DNA of 41,899 bases from Paraclostridium ghonii (GCF_023653455.1 NZ_JAKEDR010000007.1:1-41899); one strand, 5' to 3'; shown: positions 1 to 9,791, counted from the first letter of the stretch. Notes: generated from the sequence alone by a model not told the origin. Numbers and translations: made by a program.

Positions 1-2
1 GT

Positions 3-1040
3 GATAGAAATAAGATTTATATGATCTTATCTAATATAAATGGCAATTACGGAATATTAAACTCTATAAGATTAGGTATGAAATTATCTGATAAAGAGTA
101 TAATGAAATTTTGCTTAAAGAAGATGAAATATATTATTCAGATATAATATATTATGCATTAAAAAATGGAAGTGATTTAGTAGATTTGTTGGAAGGGGTT
201 AAATATTTAAATGTAGATAGATACTTTGAATATTTAGTTTTATATAGAAAGAATTGTATATTAGAGCTTTACAATTACTTAGTTAAAGCTTCTAATACAA
301 TGGATTTAAATAAAATCATAATATACCAATGTCTGTCTAAACATTTACTGTTTAATGGTGGCTTAAAAGATAAAAAGTATGAACAGTTATTATATATGTA
401 CTTGGCATATAGTTGTGTATATATAAAACAAATATACAATGAATTATTAACGGATGAAGACTTGTTAAGGTTAGCTAAGGATGAAGATGATACAGTTTTA
501 ATAAGAATCAATTTAATAGAAAAAATTAAAAAAGATAATCCACTAAATTATGTAAAACAGATGAGAGAACTGTTAGTTAACAATAAAAAATATAAAAATC
601 CTATATCTTTATTGATTGATAAGTTTAAAGTTGAACTTGAAGAAAGTGAAGAACTTAAAACCCTAAAAAAACAATATAAAAAAATTATTGAAAATGACAT
701 AAATAAAGGGGATATAAAAAATGCTCAAATAAAAATAGATGAGTATCAAAGTTTATTTGAGTTTGAAGCAGAAATTTTGAATCTTAAAGCAATTACAAAG
801 ATTGCATCTTCAGAATTTATAGAAGCTGATAATATACTTAAAAAAGCTCATATAATTGATAGAAATAACTATGATATTATTTTTAATATAAGTTTTGTAA
901 AAGAGATGTTAGGGGAATTCAATGAGTCGGTTAAGTATTTGAACTATATAATAAAATACTGTGGTGATGAATCTATTATATATGAAGCAAAAGAGAAACT
1001 TACTGAAATTATTCAATATGAATCAAAAAGTAAATGGTAA
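3..1040 (+). CDS. TPR-like protein, 5' end outside the window (partial)
   Basis: The reading frame is open to the left edge, and the first ATG (position 21) has no ribosome binding site before it, so this is most likely the 3' part of a longer gene. About 345 residues are visible. The sequence is helical and rich in Leu, Lys and Glu. The last 110 residues look like tetratricopeptide-type helix pairs (for example the stretches around AEILNLKAITKIASSEFIEA and YDIIFNISFVKEMLGEFNES). No catalytic motif is visible. Proteins with such tails are often TPR-containing glycosyltransferases in flagellin glycosylation loci, and the genes downstream fit that setting, but the enzymatic part would lie upstream. 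The stop codon lies inside the left arm of a strong terminator, so this is the last gene of its transcript. Confidence 0.6.
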   Translation, partial: DRNKIYMILSNINGNYGILNSIRLGMKLSDKEYNEILLKEDEIYYSDIIYYALKNGSDLVDLLEGVKYLNVDRYFEYLVLYRKNCILELYNYLVKASNTMDLNKIIIYQCLSKHLLFNGGLKDKKYEQLLYMYLAYSCVYIKQIYNELLTDEDLLRLAKDEDDTVLIRINLIEKIKKDNPLNYVKQMRELLVNNKKYKNPISLLIDKFKVELEESEELKTLKKQYKKIIENDINKGDIKNAQIKIDEYQSLFEFEAEILNLKAITKIASSEFIEADNILKKAHIIDRNNYDIIFNISFVKEMLGEFNESVKYLNYIIKYCGDESIIYEAKEKLTEIIQYESKSKW

Positions 1041-1067
1041 AGTGAATACTTTACCATTTACTTTTTT
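1025..1067 (+). terminator. Rho-independent terminator of the upstream operon
   Basis: A perfect stem of at least 15 bp (arms 1029-1043 and 1048-1062, loop GAAT) is extended by a run of A on the left pairing with a run of T on the right. The left arm overlaps the stop codon of the preceding gene. It separates that gene from the glycan operon that follows. Confidence 0.9.
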
Positions 1068-1160
1068 GAATAGAATATAACTTATATGTATAACATTAAT
1101 TTGAACTTTTAAATATATAAAGTTTTTTAAAAATTTACAATATCTTATAAAGGCTAAAGT

Positions 1161-1193
1161 TTGGACAAAAAATGACGAAGAATATATTATAAT
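1161..1193 (+). promoter_or_regulatory. Probable promoter of the glycan operon
   Basis: TTGGAC at 1161-1166 and TATATT at 1183-1188 are separated by 16 nt and fit a sigma-A promoter. TATAAT at 1188-1193 overlaps this but is 21 nt from that -35. A second reading is a weak sigma-28 site: TAAA at 1155-1158, 15 nt, then GACGAAGA, which keeps only CGA of the usual GCCGATAT. The untranslated leader to the first ATG would be about 80 nt. I see no riboswitch or other structure in it. Confidence 0.45.
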
Positions 1194-1276
1194 GCTTTAT
1201 ATTGTAAAAAGAGTATATAAATATAATTCTAAGTTTTTATAGGGAGTTTATTTGCTACTTAAATTTAGGAGGGATT

Positions 1277-2041
1277 ATGGTAAGCACATTGATATTTGCA
1301 GGTGGAGTAGGGGTTAGAATGAATAACGACGCAAAACCTAAACAGTTTTTACGAATAAATGGTAAGTCAATATTATTACATACAATTGAAAAATTTGAAC
1401 AACACTCTCAAGTTGATAACATAGTTGTTGCTTGTATAGAAGACTGGATAGATTATTTAAAACTAGAGTTAAAAAAACATAAAATAAGAAAAGTAAAATG
1501 GATAGTTTCAGGAGGGAGAACGGGTCAAGAATCTATTTTAAACGGATTAAAAGAGCTAGAAAAACAATTAGGAATAAATGAAAATAATATAGTTCTTATA
1601 CATGATGGAGTAAGACCAATTATAGATAGTTATACCATAACAGAAAATATAAATAGTGTACGAAAGTATGGAAGTGCAATCACTGTAACACATGAGATAG
1701 AGACAATAGCGTCTGTTAATGAAGATGGGAAAATTGATAAATTGATAGATCGAAGTACTGTTAAAATAGCAAAAGCACCGCAAAGTTTTTACTTAAAGGA
1801 TATATTAAAAGCTCATAAAAAATCTATAGAAGATAAAAAAACTGACTTTATAGATTCAGCAACATTGATGAGTTACTATGGAAATAAATTACATACTGTA
1901 ATTGGACCGCCAGATAATATTAAAGTGACTACAGCTAAAGACTTTTTTATGTTAAAAGCTATGCTTGAATTAAGAGAGAATTTACATGAGTTAGAAAGAT
2001 TGGAGAGTTATGATGACGGAGAAAGAGTATATTATAAATAG
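1277..2041 (+). CDS. IspD/TarI-family cytidylyltransferase
   Basis: A 254-residue protein of the IspD/TarI family, which transfers CMP from CTP to a sugar or polyol phosphate. The N-terminal nucleotide-binding loop FAGGVGVRM is followed by KPKQFLRINGKSIL, and the family motif IHDGVRPII lies near residue 110; the C-terminal part has KAPQSF and IDSATL. The length fits the family (about 230-250). The start ATG follows GGAGGG with good spacing. IspD itself (isoprenoid synthesis) is usually found elsewhere. Sitting first in an operon with a TagF-like transferase, LicD and a TagD-like enzyme, this copy more probably makes a CDP-activated polyol (CDP-ribitol-like) for a phosphodiester-linked glycan. 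The substrate is inferred; the fold and reaction type are confident. The next gene begins inside its 3' end. Confidence 0.85.
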   Translation: MVSTLIFAGGVGVRMNNDAKPKQFLRINGKSILLHTIEKFEQHSQVDNIVVACIEDWIDYLKLELKKHKIRKVKWIVSGGRTGQESILNGLKELEKQLGINENNIVLIHDGVRPIIDSYTITENINSVRKYGSAITVTHEIETIASVNEDGKIDKLIDRSTVKIAKAPQSFYLKDILKAHKKSIEDKKTDFIDSATLMSYYGNKLHTVIGPPDNIKVTTAKDFFMLKAMLELRENLHELERLESYDDGERVYYK

Positions 2042-4139
2042 CTTTGAGAAAAATTTAAAAAAACTAAAAGATAAAAATATAGTTATTTATGGAATTGGAA
2101 AAAATACAAAAGTAGTATTAGATGAATTTCCAGATTTTAATTTTATAGGATTGATGGACCCTGTAAAAGAAGGGGATATTATATTTGGGAAACCAGTGTT
2201 ATCTGTTTCAGATATAAGCAATATGGATATTGATGCTATTGTTATTATAGCTAGATCTAGCAATCTATCAATCATATATCAAAGAATTGAGAATATATGT
2301 AAGGCTAAAAATATTGATGTTTATGATATAAATGGAAGTTTAATAGAAAATATCATAAGTGAAAATCAGCTAGAAAGTGATTATTTAAACAAAAGTATTT
2401 ATGATATAAAGAATGTGTATCAAAATTATGAATGTATAAGTTTTGATGTGTTTGATACTCTTATCATGAGAAAAACATTATATCCTATGGATGTTTTTCA
2501 AATAGTAGATAAAAAAGCAAAAGAAAATAATATTTATTTTGGGGATTTTTATTCTCTTAGAACAGAAGCTGAAAGAGAGCTTAACTTAGAGAAAAGCCCC
2601 AAAATAATTGATATATACAATAGATGTCAAGAAAAAGAACACTTTTCAGATGAAATTAAAGAAAAGTTAATGAAATTGGAAATTGAAACAGAACGTGAAG
2701 TACTTATTCCTAGAACTGAGATGGTAGAGTTATTAAAATGGTTAGTAAGTAAAGATGTTGATGTGTATTTAATTTCAGATATGTACTTAAGTAAAGAAAT
2801 TTTAGAGCCAATATTAAATAAATTTGGGATTCATGGATATAAGAGATTAATGGTATCGTGTGACTATGGAAAATCTAAGTGCAATGGATTGTATAATTAC
2901 TATTTAGATCTTACAAAAAAGGAAAACTATCTACATATTGGAGATAATTACGAAGCAGATGGAAATATGGCAAAACTAAATGGATTAGATACTTATTCAA
3001 TCAAATCTTCGATAGATATGATGGACTTATCTAATTTAAGAACACTTAAAAAATACGATAATGATTTTAGAAGTAGATGTATAATAGGTAACTTCATATC
3101 AAATGCCCTGAATAATCCATTTGCTTTTTATAAAACTGAAGGAAAAATAGCTATTGATAATAATTATGACTTTGGATATAGCTTAATCGGACCATTTATA
3201 TTTACTTTTATAGAGTGGATGTTAGGTCAAGTAAAAAAGGAAAAAATAGATACTTTATTATTGTCAGCAAGAGATGGATTTATAATTAATGAAATTTTAA
3301 AATCAAAAAAATTAGATTTAGATGAAAAGCTAGATATAATTTATTTTAAAACCTCGAGAATGAGTTCTGCGATAGCGGCAATTAAAAGTGAAGAAGATAT
3401 AAAATACATATCATCATTAGCTTTTTCAGGAAGTGTCGAAGAGATGCTACAAACTAGATTTTTTTTAGACGTACATGATATTAAAGATAAGGAATATGGA
3501 GAATCTGATGAAAAATATATTTTAAGACATAGGGATTTAATTTTCAATAAAGCAAAGGAAGCTAGAGCAAATTATTTAAAATATATTGAATCATTTAAAT
3601 TAAAAGATGATGCAAATATAGGATTTTTTGACTTTGTATCGTCTGGAACATGTCAAATGAATTTAGAAAAAATAATGAATAAAAATTTAAAAGGATTATA
3701 CTTTTTAAAAGTATTAGAAGACTATGAAGGTAAGTTAAACTTAAATGTGAGCACGCTACTTGAATCTAAATTTGTATATGAAAAACAAAGTTGTATGTTT
3801 GATAGCTACATTTTTTTAGAAAATATAATGACATCGTATGAACCATCTATAAAAAACTTTGACGAAGATGGGTTTCCTAAGTATCTTGATGAATCAAGGA
3901 GTGATTATCAAATAAAAAATATTAAAGACGTTCATAAGGGAATTTTTGATTTTTATTTTGATATGGACATTGTATCTAGTGGTAATGTATCCAACAATGA
4001 AATATTACTTGTAGATGAGGTTCTAAAGAATATTAAAAATGGATATAGTTTAATTTCAGCTAGTATATTTAAAGAAACTACTTTAAAGGATGAATTTTGT
4101 AGTAGAGAGTTCGATTCAGCAGCTTGTCTTGCATTATAG
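2010..4139 (+). CDS. Three-part protein: Rossmann-like module, HAD phosphatase domain, conserved C-terminal domain
   Basis: A 709-residue cytosolic protein. Residues 20-115 form a Rossmann-like module (KNIVIYGIGKN). Residues 140-335 form a HAD domain: motif I FDVFDTL with nucleophile Asp146 and Phe148 where many HAD enzymes have the second Asp (as Tyr in haloacid dehalogenases), motif II Ser256 in LISDMY, Lys288/Lys290, and motif IV GDNYEAD with Asp312 and Asp317. Residues 370-709 form a further domain containing LLLSARDGF that I cannot name. The HAD part looks active, so a phosphatase or phosphotransferase role on a glycan intermediate is likely. The start overlaps the previous gene by 32 nt, with GGAG just upstream of tandem ATGs. 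The gene at 7698 is a paralogue over the full length. In C. difficile the equivalent locus includes a HAD (phosphoserine phosphatase-like) protein for flagellin modification; equivalence is inferred. Confidence 0.75.
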   Translation: MMTEKEYIINSFEKNLKKLKDKNIVIYGIGKNTKVVLDEFPDFNFIGLMDPVKEGDIIFGKPVLSVSDISNMDIDAIVIIARSSNLSIIYQRIENICKAKNIDVYDINGSLIENIISENQLESDYLNKSIYDIKNVYQNYECISFDVFDTLIMRKTLYPMDVFQIVDKKAKENNIYFGDFYSLRTEAERELNLEKSPKIIDIYNRCQEKEHFSDEIKEKLMKLEIETEREVLIPRTEMVELLKWLVSKDVDVYLISDMYLSKEILEPILNKFGIHGYKRLMVSCDYGKSKCNGLYNYYLDLTKKENYLHIGDNYEADGNMAKLNGLDTYSIKSSIDMMDLSNLRTLKKYDNDFRSRCIIGNFISNALNNPFAFYKTEGKIAIDNNYDFGYSLIGPFIFTFIEWMLGQVKKEKIDTLLLSARDGFIINEILKSKKLDLDEKLDIIYFKTSRMSSAIAAIKSEEDIKYISSLAFSGSVEEMLQTRFFLDVHDIKDKEYGESDEKYILRHRDLIFNKAKEARANYLKYIESFKLKDDANIGFFDFVSSGTCQMNLEKIMNKNLKGLYFLKVLEDYEGKLNLNVSTLLESKFVYEKQSCMFDSYIFLENIMTSYEPSIKNFDEDGFPKYLDESRSDYQIKNIKDVHKGIFDFYFDMDIVSSGNVSNNEILLVDEVLKNIKNGYSLISASIFKETTLKDEFCSREFDSAACLAL

Positions 4140-4152
4140 AAAGGAAAATTAT

Positions 4153-6645
4153 ATGCGATTTTATATAAAAAAACAATTAATTCAAAGTTGTAAATTTCTA
4201 TTAGAAGTACATAAAAATATTAAAAGAAACTTAAATAAAATAGATGTGAATTTATTGGTAGAGTGTCAACAAACAGCTGTAAATATTGGAGAAAATATAT
4301 TGGAAGAAGATGGTTTTGAGGATGTTGTTTCCATCTTGGAGCAGTACTGTGAACTAGTTTACCAAGTCAATGATGAAAAAGTAGATAAAACTACTAAAAA
4401 AAATATATTGAAAAGTATGGACTTATTTATAGAGAATACGAAAAATTGTATTAAGTCAATACCTGAAAAGTATGAAATATTATTTTTGCCATATAAAGCG
4501 TCTATGTGGGATAGTATTGAGAGTATTTGGATTTCGGCAAGCCAAGATACTCGTTACGATGTTAAAGTTATGCCAATACCATATATAGAGAAAGATGATA
4601 ATGGGGGGAATGGAACTGTAAAATGGGAGGGAGATCAACTTCCTTCATATGTTGAGATAACTTCTTTTTTAAATTATGAAATTGAAAAATATCATCCTGA
4701 AATTATAATAATTCACAATCCGTGTGATGAATACAACACGGTAGCTTCGGTATTACCAAAATATTATTCTTATGAATTGAAAAAGAATACAGAAATATTA
4801 GCATATATTCCATATTACGTAACTGGAGGAAGTCAAGCTGATAGCTTTTATAATCTTCCTTCATATGAAAATATAGATTTTATATTTACACAAAATGATA
4901 ACTTTAAAGAGTATTTTCATAAGGACTTTATTAAGAAATTAGTACCATTGGGGTCTCCTAAGGTAGATAAATTAGTAAATAATAATTTGGAATTAGGTAC
5001 AATAGAGGGAAATTCAAAAAATACTGATAAGAAAGTAATTCTATACAATACAAGCATTTCAAGTCTTTTGCAAGAGCGTGAAAAAGCTATAGATAAAATG
5101 AAGTATGTGTTTGATTGTTTTAAAGTTAGAGAAGATATTAAGTTGGTATGGAGACCACATCCACTTACTGAGGCAACTATAAATTCTATGGCTAGAGAAC
5201 TAGAACCTAAGTATAAAAATTTAAAGAATATGTTTTTAAATGAAGATGTGGGTATTTTGGATATATCTTCAGATGTTACAAATGCAGTTAAAAGTGCAGA
5301 CGCATATATAGGAGAAGAAACTTCATCATTAGTACATTTATTTGGAGTTCAAGGCAAACCTATATTTCTTTTAGAAAACAAATTATCAAGTTATAGTAAT
5401 CAGATAATGGAAAACAACCTATGTTTTTCTGATTTTATAAAAATAGATAACAAATTATGGTTTGTACATAACTTTTTACCTGCATTATTTACTTATGATA
5501 TAGAGAATCAAAAGCTTGAATTCGTAAAGCAATTACCTTTTGAGTCAGGAAATACAGTGCGTTCATACTGTGAGATTATTAAATACAAAGAAAAATTAAT
5601 ACTTATACCTATGAGTTCAAGGGATATATGCGTTTACAATATTAAAACGAAAGAAATTTCAACTCAAGAAATAAAACAAGCTAAATACTGTAATTTTATG
5701 AGAGGTATTACTTATAATAATAAGTTGTTTATGATACCTACTGCATATGATGCTATAGTAGAATTTGATATGGAAGAAGAAAAAGTAAAATATCATAGTA
5801 AATGCATTACTAAATTAAAAAAAATTACTGGATACGATGGTGGGTACAACTTTATGTATGGTGTAGTTGAAATAGAAAATAAACTATACTTATCTTCCGT
5901 ACAATCAAATTACATTTTAGAATTTGATATGGATAATGGAAATTATAATATATATGAAGTAGGAGATAAAGGGCATACATACTGGGATATGGTATTTGAT
6001 GGTAAATACTTTTGGCTAAATCCATTTAAAGGAAAAGATATAGTACGTTGGAATAAAGAAACTAATGAAAACAAAGTATACAATTCTTATCCAGAGCATT
6101 TTAATGGAGATTCAGAATGTTTTTTAAGATTTATAGACTTTGATGAAAAAATTATTGCTGTTCCTAAAACGTCAAATATGTTTATATCTATAGATAAAAA
6201 AAGTGGAAAATTAGAACCAATAAATCTAAATTTACCAGAGGTGACAAATGAAAATATATTCTGGGGAAGTAATTATTACTTTGCTAAAAAAGAAGGAAAA
6301 ACAAAACTTTATACAATGGCAGCATATGATAATAAGCTTAGATTAATAGATTTAGAAAATAATTCTTGTGAAGTTATAAGTATAAATAATATAAATGATG
6401 AAACTGTTGAAAAACTTATAAAACAAGGATTTAATAAGATGGGAGACAATCTTCCATATGCAATCAGAGAATCTAATGTTTTTACACTTGATACATTTAT
6501 CAAGTACTTGTCTAATGATGAACATTTAGTTGAAGAACAAGTTAAAGAGTACTCAAAGGTTATAAACAATATAGATGGGACTTGCGGAGAAAAAATATTT
6601 TGCTTTTTAGATAAAGCTTTAGAGAGGGAAATACAAAAATTATGA
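4153..6645 (+). CDS. TagB/TagF-like CDP-glycerol glycerophosphotransferase fused to a beta-propeller
   Basis: An 830-residue protein. I chose ATG 4153, seven bases after AAAGGA and just past the previous stop, over an in-frame ATG at 4090 that would overlap the upstream gene by 50 nt. Residues 1-100 are helical. Residues 100-430 resemble the glycerophosphotransferase family: IIIIHNPCDEYNTVASVLP, YIPYYVTGG, LVWRPHPLT and a C-terminal IGEETSSLVHLFGVQGKP, all typical of TagB/TagF nucleotide and acceptor binding. Residues about 433-742 hold seven similar units of the form hydrophobic strand, short loop, hydrophobic strand ending in Asp (FTYDIE, CVYNIK, VEFDME, LEFDMD, VRWNKE, ISIDKK, LRLIDLEN), predicting a seven-bladed propeller. 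The protein would transfer a polyol phosphate to a glycan; the propeller probably binds substrate or partner. Confidence 0.75.
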   Translation: MRFYIKKQLIQSCKFLLEVHKNIKRNLNKIDVNLLVECQQTAVNIGENILEEDGFEDVVSILEQYCELVYQVNDEKVDKTTKKNILKSMDLFIENTKNCIKSIPEKYEILFLPYKASMWDSIESIWISASQDTRYDVKVMPIPYIEKDDNGGNGTVKWEGDQLPSYVEITSFLNYEIEKYHPEIIIIHNPCDEYNTVASVLPKYYSYELKKNTEILAYIPYYVTGGSQADSFYNLPSYENIDFIFTQNDNFKEYFHKDFIKKLVPLGSPKVDKLVNNNLELGTIEGNSKNTDKKVILYNTSISSLLQEREKAIDKMKYVFDCFKVREDIKLVWRPHPLTEATINSMARELEPKYKNLKNMFLNEDVGILDISSDVTNAVKSADAYIGEETSSLVHLFGVQGKPIFLLENKLSSYSNQIMENNLCFSDFIKIDNKLWFVHNFLPALFTYDIENQKLEFVKQLPFESGNTVRSYCEIIKYKEKLILIPMSSRDICVYNIKTKEISTQEIKQAKYCNFMRGITYNNKLFMIPTAYDAIVEFDMEEEKVKYHSKCITKLKKITGYDGGYNFMYGVVEIENKLYLSSVQSNYILEFDMDNGNYNIYEVGDKGHTYWDMVFDGKYFWLNPFKGKDIVRWNKETNENKVYNSYPEHFNGDSECFLRFIDFDEKIIAVPKTSNMFISIDKKSGKLEPINLNLPEVTNENIFWGSNYYFAKKEGKTKLYTMAAYDNKLRLIDLENNSCEVISINNINDETVEKLIKQGFNKMGDNLPYAIRESNVFTLDTFIKYLSNDEHLVEEQVKEYSKVINNIDGTCGEKIFCFLDKALEREIQKL

Positions 6646-7685
6646 TTACAGGTTTAGAACAAGTTTATAGATGGCTTTGTGATTTAGAATCGAAAGAAAT
6701 ATTTTTAAATAGATTAAATTATAATATTACTGGCGATTTTAGATACATTTCAAATATAGTAGATAATTATGTACAAAGAATATCAAGTAATTTTTCATGG
6801 GAAGAGCTAATATCAAGAATGAAAAATATTCCTCATGAAACTAAAATTGTAATTTATGGGGCAGGAGGAGAAGGGGATGCTCTTTACTGGATTTTGAAAT
6901 CATCAGGCATTACAGTTGATGTATTTTGTGATAGAAACACAAGGTTAGATGGAAGTAAGATAATTCCTGTAATTTCTCCGAAGGAGTTGTTTGATGATTA
7001 TAAATACAATAAAATTGCTATTGCTATTGGGACAGAAATGTACTTTGATGAGATATATAAATTCTTAATAGAAAATGGAATTAAAAAAGAAGATATATAC
7101 GGTGGAGCAGCTGATACTAAAAAACAGTACTTTGATAAGAAACTATTAAGTTTAACTGAAAAAGAGTATTTCGTTGATTGTGGAGCGCTTGATTTACAAA
7201 CAACAATGAATTTTTTGAGTGTATGTTGTGAAGGTAAATCATATGCATTTGAGCCAGATGTATCTAACTTTGAAAAATGTATGGAAATGAAAGAAAAATA
7301 TAAATTAAACAATATAGAAATATATAATCATGGTTGTGGATCAAAAAAAGAAATTGTAAAATTTACTTCAAGTCAAAATGGAAGCTCATATGTAAGTGAT
7401 AATGGGAATACAGAAATATCAATAGAAACATTAGATCAAATGCTAGGATTAAAAGAAATAACATTTATTAAAATGGATATTGAAGGTATGGAATTAGAAG
7501 CTTTAAAAGGTTCTACAGAAATTATTAAGAAGCATAGACCTAAATTGGCTATTTCTATATACCACAAAAATGATGATTTAATAAATATTCCTATCTTTAT
7601 TAAAAACTTAGTACCAGAATACAAACTTTATATAAGACATTATAGCATTTATCCTGCAGAAACTATTTTGTATGCAGTTATTTAA
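6642..7685 (+). CDS. FkbM-family methyltransferase with N-terminal Rossmann-like module
   Basis: A 347-residue protein. Residues about 65-145 repeat the Rossmann-like module seen in neighbouring genes (IVIYGAGGEGDALYWIL). Residues 170-347 are an FkbM-type SAM methyltransferase: FVDCGALDLQTT binds SAM, and KMDIEGMELEALKG is the family signature, followed by PKLAISIYH. FkbM enzymes O- or N-methylate sugars and peptides. The start overlaps the previous stop (ATGA), so translation is probably coupled. In C. difficile the type A flagellin glycan carries N-methyl-threonine linked through phosphate, so a methyltransferase is expected in such a locus. The exact acceptor here is unknown. Confidence 0.85.
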   Translation: MITGLEQVYRWLCDLESKEIFLNRLNYNITGDFRYISNIVDNYVQRISSNFSWEELISRMKNIPHETKIVIYGAGGEGDALYWILKSSGITVDVFCDRNTRLDGSKIIPVISPKELFDDYKYNKIAIAIGTEMYFDEIYKFLIENGIKKEDIYGGAADTKKQYFDKKLLSLTEKEYFVDCGALDLQTTMNFLSVCCEGKSYAFEPDVSNFEKCMEMKEKYKLNNIEIYNHGCGSKKEIVKFTSSQNGSSYVSDNGNTEISIETLDQMLGLKEITFIKMDIEGMELEALKGSTEIIKKHRPKLAISIYHKNDDLINIPIFIKNLVPEYKLYIRHYSIYPAETILYAVI

Positions 7686-7697
7686 GGAGAAGTTAAA

Positions 7698-9776
7698 ATG
7701 ATAGAGCAAGATTTAATCATAGAATCATTTAATAATATTTTTAGTGAATACAAAAAATATGATATCGTATTATATGGAACTGGGTTTAGAACAAAGTGTG
7801 TCATTGAAAACTTTCCAGAATATAATTTTGTAGGAGTGATAGATAAATTTTGTAAAGAAGATTCATTTTGTGGGATTCCTATAATTACAATGAAAGAGGC
7901 ATATAACAAAAAAGTTACATTAGTTATAATTATGGCACAGCCAAGTTCAACAAAAACTATATTTACAAGAATTGGCTATGATTGCTTAAAAAATGGTATA
8001 AAGGTATGTAATTTTCATGGAAGAGATTTATTCCAACTGTATAAATATAACAAGAAAAATATTCTTATGAACAACTATTTTGATATAAGCAAAGAGATAT
8101 TTATAAATCAAATAGATAACCATGATTCCATAAGTCTTAATATATCAGAAATTTTATTTACTACAAAATATTTAAATAGATTAGATTTTTATGAAATCTT
8201 GTCATGTAAATCAGAAGAAACTGGAATGCAAGAAGCAGCAAACTTTTTTCAATCAGCAAAAGAAGAATTAAATAGGAATATAAAATTAGATGAATTGTAT
8301 CTTAAACTAGCGAAAAAATTATCTATTCCAGAAGATAGATTACTAAAATTTAAACAATTTGAGGTTGAATCTTGGGCAACAATGATTGTTTTTAGAAATG
8401 ACATAGTAGATGGAATAAGATATTGTATAAATAAAAATAAAAAAGTATATTTATACAATGATACTGTATATTGTAATGAAGATATAAAAAAGTTTATTAT
8501 AAATAATTTAGAATTAAATTTAGGTAGTTTATATTTAATGGATAAAATATCATTTGAAAAAGTTGATAAAAATAATTTGTTTTTAGTAACAGATAAAAAT
8601 GAAAAAAATATAAAAAATAAATGTGATACTTTGAAAATTAAATCACCTATTGACATGGCGAATATATCAGGATATTCAGATTTATTATTTAATGCACATT
8701 CTGTTAATGAAAGAAGTATGTGCGCTATGTTTATAGCGTGTGCATTTAATAGTCCTTTTGCACTATATAAAAGCGATGGGCTATTAGTTGTCAATGATAT
8801 AAAAATATTTGGATATTTATTTATAAGTCCAATTGCAGTTAAGTTTGTTCTATGGATTATAGAGGAAACTAACAAAAACAAATACGATGCAATTTTATTT
8901 GCAGCTAGAGATGGATATTTAGTTCAACAACTATTTAATATTGCTAGGAAATATATTAAAGTAACCCCAGATGTAGAGGATTTATATTTTCAAACATCAC
9001 GTACTGTATGTATAAAATCTAATATAGAAAATAAAAATGATATTAAGTGGATATGTGAATCTCCATTTGCGTATTCTCCAGAACAAGTTCTTATAAGAAG
9101 ATTTGAATTAAATGAAGACAAAATAAAAAAGTATGATGAAAAAATATATAAAGATACATTTCAATATGCATTAGAATATGAGGATTATATATATAAAGAG
9201 TCAATACGAGTTAAAAACAACTATCTAAAATATATTGATAATTTAAAGCTAACAAAAGATAAAAAATATGCTTTTGTAGATCTTGCATCATCAGGGACGT
9301 GCCAGTATTTTTTAGAAAAAATTATGGATTTTAAATTAGATGGATTATATTTATGTAGATATATGAATTTAAATAAAGAAAGAAATAAACTTAATATAAA
9401 ATCTATATTTAATAATGGATTTTTATCTTATGGGTTTCAAAGTTTTTTAGCTGAAAATTATCTGTTACTAGAAACTATTTTTACTTCGTTTAACCCTACT
9501 CTCATAAGTTTTGATGATAATGGAACTCCAATATATGGAGAAGAGACTAGAAATACAAGTGAATTTATTTACTTAGATACATTACAAAGTTGTATTAAAA
9601 ACTATTTTGAAGACTTTATGGAAACTGTGTTTGTTGGTAGTGGGAATATAAGTTCAGAATTTATCGATTATATATATAGTTTAAGGAGCTATCCTCATAC
9701 ACGAGAAGGGTGTAATGAACTTAGTAATTTAATGCTAAGAGATGATTTAGGGCAAGGTATGATACCATTACAATGA
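7698..9776 (+). CDS. Catalytically degenerate paralogue of the HAD protein at 2010
   Basis: A 692-residue protein with the same three-part layout as the one at 2010. The N-terminal Rossmann-like module (YDIVLYGTGFRTKCVIENFP) and C-terminal domain (LFAARDGYLVQQL, VDLASSGTCQYFLEKIMD) are clearly conserved. The HAD region is eroded: FDVFDTL has become LNISEIL (nucleophile Asp replaced by Asn148), LISDMYL has become LYNDTVY, and GDNYEAD has become TDKNEKN. It is therefore predicted to lack phosphatase activity, while the shared C-terminal domain stays under constraint. There is a good ribosome binding site (AAGGAG) before ATG 7698. The frame is intact and full length, so this is not an ordinary pseudogene. 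It may be a structural partner of the active paralogue or act through its C-terminal domain. Confidence 0.75.
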   Translation: MIEQDLIIESFNNIFSEYKKYDIVLYGTGFRTKCVIENFPEYNFVGVIDKFCKEDSFCGIPIITMKEAYNKKVTLVIIMAQPSSTKTIFTRIGYDCLKNGIKVCNFHGRDLFQLYKYNKKNILMNNYFDISKEIFINQIDNHDSISLNISEILFTTKYLNRLDFYEILSCKSEETGMQEAANFFQSAKEELNRNIKLDELYLKLAKKLSIPEDRLLKFKQFEVESWATMIVFRNDIVDGIRYCINKNKKVYLYNDTVYCNEDIKKFIINNLELNLGSLYLMDKISFEKVDKNNLFLVTDKNEKNIKNKCDTLKIKSPIDMANISGYSDLLFNAHSVNERSMCAMFIACAFNSPFALYKSDGLLVVNDIKIFGYLFISPIAVKFVLWIIEETNKNKYDAILFAARDGYLVQQLFNIARKYIKVTPDVEDLYFQTSRTVCIKSNIENKNDIKWICESPFAYSPEQVLIRRFELNEDKIKKYDEKIYKDTFQYALEYEDYIYKESIRVKNNYLKYIDNLKLTKDKKYAFVDLASSGTCQYFLEKIMDFKLDGLYLCRYMNLNKERNKLNIKSIFNNGFLSYGFQSFLAENYLLLETIFTSFNPTLISFDDNGTPIYGEETRNTSEFIYLDTLQSCIKNYFEDFMETVFVGSGNISSEFIDYIYSLRSYPHTREGCNELSNLMLRDDLGQGMIPLQ

Positions 9777-9791
9777 AAGTAGGTGAAAGAA

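Noticed and set aside
1277..2041. Call as housekeeping IspD of isoprenoid synthesis
   Set aside because: The family cannot be split by eye, but the operon context (TagF-like, LicD, TagD-type genes) favours a CDP-polyol role.
8249..8881. Long antisense frame of 210 codons inside the second HAD-related gene
   Set aside because: Low-complexity Leu, Ser, Phe composition typical of the reverse strand of AT-rich genes; no ribosome binding site; the + strand frame is clearly coding.
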